NCBI GenBank assembly: GCA_015067925.1
Contig: SVLN01000003.1
Location: forward strand, 1 to 36,057
DNA length: 36,057 bases
Direction of reading: 5' to 3'
Origin: Oscillospiraceae bacterium
GTDB taxonomy: Bacteria; Bacillota; Clostridia; Oscillospirales; Oscillospiraceae
The position numbers and the translations under genes are program-made. This document shows, in pieces, positions 30,422-36,057 of this stretch. The notes under the pieces are model-generated. The model saw nothing but the letters and a program-made list of their open reading frames with translations, was not told the origin of the DNA and ran no database searches. How positions within the stretch are numbered: position 1 is the stretch's first letter; the number at the start of each line of letters is the position of its first letter.

Positions 30422-31022
30422 AAAAGAAGTTTTTGATTTTCTGCAGAAGTTCCAGCAGTTTGAAGCGGAACTGTACCGGTTTGTTATCCAGCGTCATCAG
30501 ACGAATCTGCCCATCAGAGAAGCCCGCCGCTTCTGCGGCTTCTTCAAATAAGCCCTCATCACAGGCATGGCACAACCCCGGATATACCACACACCACCAG
30601 TTCTTCCCTTCCGCTTCGCCCAATTGTATCTGCAGGGAAACATATTCCCCTGCAGGAAGGGAAAACGTTCCGTAATGACGAACAGGATACTGTTCTGTGC
30701 ACAGTCTGACCTCCACCTTGTCCCGGATTCCCTCCTGCTGCAGAGCCTGCTGCGCCGTTCGTGCCAGTTCATCCAACGACGCACCAAGACGCTGCACCGC
30801 GTCCTCCGTGCTGCCGAAAGACATGGCGTTGACCCGTTTCAGAATTGCATCACGCACGATGAGTTTCAATCGCTGATCTTCTGCAGAATCCGAGGCAGCA
30901 ATCACATGCAGCCGCACTACTTGTTCTGTCAATTTCGCATCCCGGGAAAGCTGCACGCTGCCTACCAGTATAGAAAGGCTCACTGCCAACGCCAGAGCCA
31001 GGCTCAAGATTCTTCCCTTCAT
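30420..31022 (-). CDS. spoIIR: Stage II sporulation protein R
   Basis: SpoIIR is secreted from the forespore and triggers the SpoIIGA protease that activates sigmaE in the mother cell. ATG 31022 gives 200 residues, preceded by GGACGGTG. An N-terminal hydrophobic segment at about residues 5-25 is the signal or anchor. Val-Val-Arg-Leu-His-Val-Ile-Ala-Ala-Ser-Asp-Ser is the best-known motif of the family, followed by Leu-Lys-Leu-Ile-Val-Arg-Asp-Ala. Asn-Trp-Trp-Cys-Val-Val-Tyr-Pro-Gly-Leu-Cys is the second conserved block. In Bacillus it is transcribed by sigmaF; a matching promoter is seen upstream. It has its own terminator. Confidence 0.95.
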   Translation of the reverse strand: MKGRILSLALALAVSLSILVGSVQLSRDAKLTEQVVRLHVIAASDSAEDQRLKLIVRDAILKRVNAMSFGSTEDAVQRLGASLDELARTAQQALQQEGIRDKVEVRLCTEQYPVRHYGTFSLPAGEYVSLQIQLGEAEGKNWWCVVYPGLCHACDEGLFEEAAEAAGFSDGQIRLMTLDNKPVQFRFKLLELLQKIKNFF

Positions 31023-31065
31023 AAAAAACACCGTCCATATGTAAGATTTCTTACAGTATGGACGG
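31023..31065 (-). terminator. ispE terminator hairpin overlapping the spoIIR ribosome binding site
   Basis: Positions 31031-31065 form a near-perfect inverted repeat (arms about 16-17 bases, one bulged base, short AAA-type loop). On the minus strand it is followed by TG and six T. It lies 13 bases after the ispE stop, so it should end the ispE operon. Its downstream arm ends in GGACGG, part of the spoIIR ribosome binding site, and the T run abuts the spoIIR ATG. Confidence 0.82.
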
Positions 31066-31083
31066 GAATTTCTTTCTTTATAC
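31054..31083 (-). promoter_or_regulatory. SigmaF/sigmaG-type promoter of spoIIR
   Basis: Minus-strand GTATA (GYWTA consensus), overlapping the ispE stop codon, is followed after 18 bases by CATACTG, six of seven to the sigmaG -10. Read as sigmaF, GTCCATACT after 15 bases fits G-G-n-n-A-n-A-n-T except for the second base. The predicted start point is near 31047, in the loop of the terminator hairpin. Confidence 0.62.
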
Positions 31084-31926
31084 AGGTTTTTCCAAAAAAA
31101 CCGCTACATTCAACTGCTGCAAAGCCAGCAGAGCCGCTTCTGCCCGCTCCCGCTCGGCAAACAGGCCAAAGCAGGCTGAACCCGTGCCGGTCATGATGGC
31201 ACCCAGGGCGTAAGAGCGCAGAATATGCAGAATCTCGGCAATCTCCGGATGCTGCTCCTGCGCCAGCGGCTCAAAGACATTGAAGAGTTCGTTCGCCGTT
31301 TCCCTCAGATCGCCAAAGGCCAGCGCAGCACAAATGGCGTCCAGGTTCGGATGTTTGGTAATTTCATGGGAATCAATAGCGCGGAACAGCTGCGGCGTAG
31401 AAATGCTCACATCCGGCTTGGCAATTACCACGAAGCAGTCCGGCAGCTTAAAGATCTCTGTCAGGATTTCTCCCCTGCCTTCGGCCACCATGCAGCCACC
31501 CACAAGGCAATACGGAACGTCGGACCCTACCTGCAATGCGCGCTGAGCCAGCTGCGCGTCGTCATACAGCGCGAAGTGCCGATTCAGCGCCCGCAGTACT
31601 GCCGCGGCATCGGAACTGCCGCCGGCCATGCCCGCCCCCGAGGGAATCCGCTTTTCAATGAAGATTTCTACCCCAGGAGTAAGGTTGGTGCCTTCAAAGT
31701 AGGCTTTCGCCGCCTTCCAGGCCAGATTCTTATCGTCGCACGGCATGGCAGAATCGGAGCCGTGTACGCGCCAGGGCCCTTGCTCTGTGATGCGAACGCT
31801 CACATCATCACACAAAGACACGCTATGCATGATCATCTGCAGATCATGATAGCCGTCAGGGCGCTGGCCCAGAACATCCAGCGTCAGATTCAGTTTCGCA
31901 TATGCCTTTTCGAACAGTTCAGTCAA
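31078..31926 (-). CDS. ispE: 4-diphosphocytidyl-2-C-methyl-D-erythritol kinase
   Basis: IspE phosphorylates CDP-methylerythritol in the MEP route to isoprenoids. I start at TTG 31926, downstream of GGAAGG. It gives 282 residues (283 in E. coli) and places Ala-Tyr-Ala-Lys-Leu-Asn-Leu, with the catalytic Lys, near the N-terminus; no ATG fits. The frame is open far upstream but overlaps the DUF1015 gene. Pro-Ser-Gly-Ala-Gly-Met-Ala-Gly-Gly-Ser-Ser-Asp-Ala-Ala is the GHMP ATP loop, and Met-Thr-Gly-Thr-Gly-Ser-Ala-Cys-Phe-Gly is motif III. It overlaps the gene before it by eight bases and ends at the hairpin before spoIIR. Confidence 0.95.
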   Translation of the reverse strand: MTELFEKAYAKLNLTLDVLGQRPDGYHDLQMIMHSVSLCDDVSVRITEQGPWRVHGSDSAMPCDDKNLAWKAAKAYFEGTNLTPGVEIFIEKRIPSGAGMAGGSSDAAAVLRALNRHFALYDDAQLAQRALQVGSDVPYCLVGGCMVAEGRGEILTEIFKLPDCFVVIAKPDVSISTPQLFRAIDSHEITKHPNLDAICAALAFGDLRETANELFNVFEPLAQEQHPEIAEILHILRSYALGAIMTGTGSACFGLFAERERAEAALLALQQLNVAVFLEKPV

Positions 31927-33163
31927 CGATTTTTCTTCCTTCCAGATAGAAGCGCTTCTCCTGAGCATGCCCCATGGAGAAAGTCTTACGAGGCAGCACA
32001 CCGTCGGCAATGACGCCGCGGAACAGCTGGCTCTTTTCCATGCTCGGAAGCAGGAAACCAACCGCACTCGGCTGCACGCCCAGACGGCGGGTCACATCCT
32101 CACCGTGAATGTAGTCAATTTCACCCGGATGGTTCTGCAGATAGGCATCCAGGAAGTTCTGCAAAATGCCAACAGCCAGTTCTCCCTTGGAAGGATCCAG
32201 GTACAAGGTCTTTTCGCCTTCCGCACTCACGCACACCAGGCCCATGCCGGTTTCTGCACAGCAGTACGCCTCCAGTTCAGAAAGCAAGGAAGAAGCTTCA
32301 ACGCCGGTGAGCACACGGTGAATGGGTTCAAACTCCAGAGCCTCATCGTGGATATTCTCCAGCTCCACCAGCGCCCAGCGGGCGGGATGATTGGACAGAT
32401 CCGTATCCGGATTCCTCTGTTTCAGTTCTTCATAGTATGCCTTCGCAGTGGCCAGGGAATGGTTTCCGTCGCCCACAGCAAAGAGCATGCTCTTTCCGGG
32501 AAGATCCGCATAGCGGGAAGGCAGGCTCTGGGCAAAGGCGTCCAGCCTGGCATCAAAGGCCTTTGCATCTTCCTCACTGACCAGCCAACCGGAGATATGG
32601 CCGCCGCCCTGCATCAGATCAAAGTCATAGAGCTTTGGGAATCTCTCTTTCTTCGCCTCAATGGCAGACAACAGCACATCCTGCACATCGTCTGCAAGCA
32701 TCAGCACATGGGGAAGCTCCACCGGCGCATTGCGTCGCACACGAAGGCGCGGCGGAATACGCTCCAGTACGGTACCTTCCGTGGCGCGGATGGCGCTTTC
32801 GGAACCCACGGAATAGTCATACTGCTCCAGATCCACGCAGCCCACCAGGCCACGACGGATCTTGCCGGAGGAAATGGTACGCTCCACATAGACATAGCTT
32901 TCAGGATATGCAGCAAACACGCCTTGCACCAGATAATCATCCATTGTTTTGTGGATGCTGTCGATCTTCTCCTGCACATCGGCAGCATTCAATTCCGCTT
33001 CCGGCAGAATCATATGGCGGGTTGAGGGTTTGCCTTCCGTAAGGTCATCCACGGCCTTCCAATACTCCGGCTCGGAGGTATATTGATCGCAGGCAACCAC
33101 GCTCCAGGCGTGCATATCACAGTTCTTCGGAAGCAGAATCTCAGCACTACGGAATACGCGCAT
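31919..33163 (-). CDS. DUF1015 family protein, function unknown
   Basis: The 414-residue protein matches the DUF1015 family. The start Leu-Leu-Pro-Lys-Asn-Cys-Asp-Met-His-Ala-Trp-Ser-Val-Val-Ala-Cys-Asp-Gln-Tyr-Thr and the central Phe-Ala-Val-Gly-Asp-Gly-Asn-His-Ser-Leu-Ala-Thr-Ala-Lys are its hallmarks. No reaction is firmly established for the family, to my knowledge. The Gly-Asp-Gly-Asn-His block looks like a nucleotide or phosphate site, but that is only an impression. The ATG overlaps the stop of the mutase gene as TAATG and has GGGAGG upstream. Co-occurrence with the mutase and a Lrp/aminotransferase pair suggests a link to amino acid (serine or glycine) metabolism. Confidence 0.88.
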   Translation of the reverse strand: MRVFRSAEILLPKNCDMHAWSVVACDQYTSEPEYWKAVDDLTEGKPSTRHMILPEAELNAADVQEKIDSIHKTMDDYLVQGVFAAYPESYVYVERTISSGKIRRGLVGCVDLEQYDYSVGSESAIRATEGTVLERIPPRLRVRRNAPVELPHVLMLADDVQDVLLSAIEAKKERFPKLYDFDLMQGGGHISGWLVSEEDAKAFDARLDAFAQSLPSRYADLPGKSMLFAVGDGNHSLATAKAYYEELKQRNPDTDLSNHPARWALVELENIHDEALEFEPIHRVLTGVEASSLLSELEAYCCAETGMGLVCVSAEGEKTLYLDPSKGELAVGILQNFLDAYLQNHPGEIDYIHGEDVTRRLGVQPSAVGFLLPSMEKSQLFRGVIADGVLPRKTFSMGHAQEKRFYLEGRKIVD

Positions 33164-34401
33164 TAGTTTTCCTCCCCAAACAGGATGCCCATCAGACGGG
33201 TACCGGGATCTACAAAGGGACCGGCTTCGCCATTCTTTTCCGTATAGGTCAGGCCGGTGCCCATATCCTTTGTGGAATCATAGACCATAAAGGGTACAGG
33301 ATCGCCATCGTGACCGCGGGTGGACATGAGGGTCTTATGGTCGGAGATGAGAAGGATTCGGTAATCTTCGCCCTTCTCGGTAAGCTTGCGGCACAGTGGT
33401 TCCACCACACGACTGTCTAAAAGCTCAATGGCTTCCATCTTCATGGGCAGATTGCCGTTGTGAGTGGCCTCATCGGGAGCTTCGATATGGATAGCAGCAA
33501 AGTCATCGCCGGCGCACAGAGCGTCCACGGCAGCCTGGACCTTGCCTTCAAAGTTGGTGTCGTTTTCACCGGTGGCGCCTTCGACAAAAACACGCTTCAG
33601 TCCCACCAGGGCGCCGATGCCGTGCACCAGCGGAACTGCACTGACCACGCTGCCGCCGTGACCGTAACGCTCGACAAAGTTCGGCAGCTTCACAGCTGTT
33701 CCCTCTGCCCAGAACCAAACGCCGTTGGCGGGCAGCTTCCCTGCTGCGCGGCGCTGCTCATTCATGGGATGATGGTTGAGCTTTTCGTGAGCAAGACGCA
33801 TCAGATCCCACAGATCTTCCGCATTCTTATTGCCATGCAGGCAGATGGTGCCGATCACTTCGCCCAGATGGTCGTGGGGCGGCGGCGCCACAAAGCCATC
33901 AGTGTCGCCGTTCTTCTGCACCGCAATGTGGCGGAAGGACGGGCTTGGTTCCACATGCATACCGACCTTATCGGCAGCGGCTTTAAACTCCGGTTCGTTG
34001 AACAGCCATGTCACCAGGGCGATGGAGGTTTCACCGTCGATGGAACCGGCAGAATGGGAGATGATCTTGCGCTCAGCAAACGGCTTGTCGCAGTCCTCCA
34101 GGGCAATCATATTGCAGCGGTAGCTCACGTCACCCGGATTCAGGCTCACGCCTGCGCCGGCAGCCTCCAAGGGAGAGCGGCCGGTGTAGTACAGATCAGG
34201 ATCGCAGCCGAAAATCGAAAGAATCGCCGTGTCGCTGCCCGGCACCTGGGTCTTGGGTACGGTCAGGGCGCTGCCCAACAGGGCGCGCTTTGCCAGCGAG
34301 TCGATAAAGGGCTTGTTGACCGCCTCCAGGGGCGTTCTGTTCTGCAGTTCCGGCACGGGATTGTCTGCCATGCCGTCGCCAATGACGAGAATATATTTCA
34401 T
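33163..34401 (-). CDS. Cofactor-independent phosphoglycerate mutase, ApgM-like (or proposed homoserine kinase)
   Basis: The 412-residue protein belongs to the alkaline-phosphatase superfamily. Val-Ile-Gly-Asp-Gly-Met-Ala-Asp opens the metal site, Val-Pro-Gly-Ser-Asp-Thr-Ala holds the candidate phosphorylated residue, and Leu-Ile-Ser-Asp-His-Lys-Thr and Gly-His-Asp-Gly-Asp-Pro-Val-Pro-Phe complete it near the C-terminus. ATG 34401 lies nine bases after AAAGG; a TTG at 34410 is too close to that site. The archaeal-type mutase interconverts 2- and 3-phosphoglycerate. A close clostridial branch of this family has been proposed to be homoserine kinase, and sequence reading cannot separate the two. 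It lies between an aminotransferase and a DUF1015 gene. Confidence 0.85.
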   Translation of the reverse strand: MKYILVIGDGMADNPVPELQNRTPLEAVNKPFIDSLAKRALLGSALTVPKTQVPGSDTAILSIFGCDPDLYYTGRSPLEAAGAGVSLNPGDVSYRCNMIALEDCDKPFAERKIISHSAGSIDGETSIALVTWLFNEPEFKAAADKVGMHVEPSPSFRHIAVQKNGDTDGFVAPPPHDHLGEVIGTICLHGNKNAEDLWDLMRLAHEKLNHHPMNEQRRAAGKLPANGVWFWAEGTAVKLPNFVERYGHGGSVVSAVPLVHGIGALVGLKRVFVEGATGENDTNFEGKVQAAVDALCAGDDFAAIHIEAPDEATHNGNLPMKMEAIELLDSRVVEPLCRKLTEKGEDYRILLISDHKTLMSTRGHDGDPVPFMVYDSTKDMGTGLTYTEKNGEAGPFVDPGTRLMGILFGEEN

Positions 34402-34430
34402 GGGATTCAACCTTTCAAGAAAAACAGGGA

Positions 34431-35597
34431 TTACAAAGATTTGAGGAACTTATACATCCGCTCCAGGGCGGTTTCCAGATTCTGCATGCTGGCAGCATAG
34501 CACATACGCACGAAACCTTCGCCGGAATCACCAAAGGCATTGCCGGCAATGACGGCTACCTGCTGTTCCAGCAGGAGTCGTTCGCAAAATTCTTCGGAAG
34601 CAAGGCCGGTTTTCTGAATGGACGGGAACACATAGAATGCGCCCAGCGGTTCAAAGCAATCAAAACCGATTTCTCTCAGGCCCTGGACCAAGTAGCGTCT
34701 GCGGCCATCGTATTCTTCCTTCATGCGCTCAATGTCCTCATCGCCATGACGCAGGGCCTCAATACCCGCGTACTGACTGGTGGTAGGTGCACACATAATA
34801 GCAAATTGATGGATCTTGTTGATCACTTCCATAATGGGAGCGGGTGCACAGGCATAACCCAGGCGCCAGCCGGTCATGGAATAAGCCTTACTGAAGCCGT
34901 TGACCAACACGGTACGCTCCCACATGCCGGGCAGGTTGGCAATGGAGGTATGATGGGCACCGTAGGTCAGCTCCGCATAAATTTCGTCGGAGATGACAAA
35001 CAGATTGTGCTTCTCAATGATGGGCACCAGGGCCATCAGGTCCTCCCGGGACATGATGCCGCCCGTGGGGTTGGAAGGATACGGCAGCACCAGCACCTTG
35101 GACTTCGGCGTGATGGCGGCTTCCAGCTGCTGGGGCGAAATGCGGAATTCATTGTCTGCAGTCAGAGGGATGACAACAGGCACACCGCTGGCCAGCTGGG
35201 CAATGGGGCTGTAGCAAACAAAACTGGGCTCCGGGATGAGCACCTCATCGCCAGGATTCACCAGGGCGCGGATGGCCAGGTCAATGGCCTCGCTGCCGCC
35301 GACGGTGACCACAGTTTCATGGATCGGGTCATATTTCAGGCTGAATCTGCGCTCTAAGTAATTGCAGATCTCGTTACGCAGTTCCACAAGGCCTGCGTTG
35401 GAGGAGTATTTGGTGTGGCCCTTCTCCAGACTGGTGATGCCGGCTTCACGGATATGCCAGGGTGTAACAAAATCCGGCTCACCGACGCCCAGGGTCACCA
35501 CATCCTTCATTTCGATCAGAAGATCAAAGAATTTGCGGATGCCCGAGGGCTTCAGCGAAGCGGCACGCTGGGAAAGGACGGAAGAATAGTCAATCAT
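34431..35597 (-). CDS. PLP-dependent class I/II aminotransferase (PatA/AspB-like)
   Basis: The 388-residue fold-type I aminotransferase transfers amino groups between amino acids and 2-oxo acids in the cytoplasm. The PLP lysine is K237 in Asn-Gly-Phe-Ser-Lys-Ala-Tyr-Ser-Met-Thr-Gly-Trp-Arg. N176 (Pro-Ser-Asn-Pro-Thr-Gly), D204 (Ser-Asp-Glu-Ile-Tyr) and R245 also match. The donor (Asp, Ala or an aromatic acid) cannot be decided from this. The ATG overlaps the Lrp stop as ATGA, a common clostridial Lrp/aminotransferase pair, so the regulator probably controls the enzyme. Confidence 0.92.
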   Translation of the reverse strand: MIDYSSVLSQRAASLKPSGIRKFFDLLIEMKDVVTLGVGEPDFVTPWHIREAGITSLEKGHTKYSSNAGLVELRNEICNYLERRFSLKYDPIHETVVTVGGSEAIDLAIRALVNPGDEVLIPEPSFVCYSPIAQLASGVPVVIPLTADNEFRISPQQLEAAITPKSKVLVLPYPSNPTGGIMSREDLMALVPIIEKHNLFVISDEIYAELTYGAHHTSIANLPGMWERTVLVNGFSKAYSMTGWRLGYACAPAPIMEVINKIHQFAIMCAPTTSQYAGIEALRHGDEDIERMKEEYDGRRRYLVQGLREIGFDCFEPLGAFYVFPSIQKTGLASEEFCERLLLEQQVAVIAGNAFGDSGEGFVRMCYAASMQNLETALERMYKFLKSL

Positions 35598-36057
35598 ACG
35601 AACAACGGTCTCTCTTTCTGCTTCTCTTCCGGAGAGAATACGGTGTGCTTTTCTTTATACTTTTTCAGGATAAAGTGGGTGGTGGTGCTGGTGACGCCTT
35701 CGATGGTGCTCAGGCGGCGCGCCACGAACATGGCAACTTCCTTCAGGGTGCGGCCGGTGATGATGACGGTAAAGTCAAAGCCGCCGGAGGTGAGGAACAT
35801 GCTCTCCACTTCGTCATACTGATAAATGCGCTGGGCAATGCGATCAAAGCCGCGCTCACTCTGGGGCGTAACGGAAACCTCGATCAGAGCCGTGACGGTC
35901 TCATCGATGGTGTCATCCCAGTTGACGATGGCCTTGTAGCCCAGAATTACGTGATCTTCCTCCAGCTTCTTGATTTCTTTTTTCACGTCCTCCGGCTCCA
36001 TGCCGCAGAGCGATGCAAGCTGTTCTGCCGAAAGTGTGCAGTCCTGCTCAATATATT
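35594..36057 (-). CDS. Lrp/AsnC-family transcriptional regulator, partial (5' end beyond window)
   Basis: The frame is open to the window edge, so the N-terminal end is missing and the ATG at 36001 is internal. Residues before it (Leu-Ser-Ala-Glu-Gln-Leu-Ala-Ser-Leu-Cys-Gly) form the helix-turn-helix. Ile-Lys-Lys-Leu-Glu-Glu-Asp-His-Val-Ile-Leu-Gly-Tyr is the wing, followed by the RAM ligand-binding domain with Gly-Gly-Phe-Asp-Phe-Thr-Val-Ile-Ile-Thr-Gly. Lrp proteins sense amino acids and act as dimers or octamers. It overlaps the aminotransferase gene by four bases. Confidence 0.92.
   Translation of the reverse strand, partial: YIEQDCTLSAEQLASLCGMEPEDVKKEIKKLEEDHVILGYKAIVNWDDTIDETVTALIEVSVTPQSERGFDRIAQRIYQYDEVESMFLTSGGFDFTVIITGRTLKEVAMFVARRLSTIEGVTSTTTHFILKKYKEKHTVFSPEEKQKERPLFV

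Noticed and set aside
33460..34500. A plus-strand open frame opposite the phosphoglycerate-mutase-like gene.
   Set aside because: Antisense shadow without start signals; the minus-strand gene has intact metal motifs.

Overview
The window looks like chromosome from a spore-forming, moderately GC-rich Clostridia (Oscillospiraceae/Ruminococcaceae-like, probably a gut anaerobe). The grounds are three sporulation genes (spoIIR, spoVAD, spoVAE), an AddAB recombination nuclease rather than RecBCD, strong AGGAGG-type ribosome binding sites, compact operons with ATGA overlaps, and a DUF3502-type lipoprotein sugar binder. No rRNA, tRNA, CRISPR array, phage gene or insertion sequence was seen. No gene-free stretch exceeds about 200 bases.

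Layout. 1-611: 3' part of a secreted M23-type peptidase. 676-9674: an L-rhamnose locus. It holds rhaB-rhaA-rhaD (leftward, coupled by ATGA overlaps), a lipoprotein solute-binding protein, an AraC-type regulator and, divergently, a large GH106-like putative alpha-L-rhamnosidase. 9713-12091: dusB, an ECF sigma factor and its zinc-finger anti-sigma factor (leftward). 12253-14501: cytidine deaminase, then a DivIVA-like coiled-coil protein, a lone fumarase/tartrate-dehydratase beta subunit and an MBL-fold hydrolase (rightward). 14540-16767: a hexapeptide acetyltransferase, dCMP deaminase and ilvE (leftward). 16971-18122: a secreted protein with a stalk domain and a degenerate deacetylase-like domain. 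18160-20313: a MATE transporter and proC. 20418-21839: a two-gene unit whose products match the alpha (TIM barrel) and beta (DUF6379/CGDB) subunits of C-glycoside deglycosidases. 21984-23533: spoVAD, spoVAE and a 33-residue Asn/Gln-rich peptide gene. 23570-30341: addB-addA. 30420-36057: lrp, aminotransferase, apgM-like mutase, DUF1015 gene, ispE, then spoIIR.

How the parts may work together. The rhamnosidase-like enzyme would release rhamnose, the binding protein would capture sugar or oligosaccharide, and RhaA, RhaB and RhaD would convert rhamnose to DHAP and lactaldehyde. The C-glycoside deglycosidase pair would cleave C-C-linked sugars from plant flavonoids after oxidation by an enzyme not present here. 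Both suit a gut bacterium that uses plant glycosides, but that link is inference. On the sporulation side, sigmaF/sigmaG-like promoter sequences sit in front of spoIIR and in front of the Asn/Gln-rich peptide gene.

The most interesting items are the C-glycoside deglycosidase pair, the tiny Asn/Gln-rich gene behind spoVAE with its own sigmaG-like promoter, the terminator hairpin that contains the spoIIR promoter and ribosome binding site, and a recurring TTGCnn/TGnTATAAT promoter type. All assignments come from reading the sequence and knowledge of the families; no search was run.
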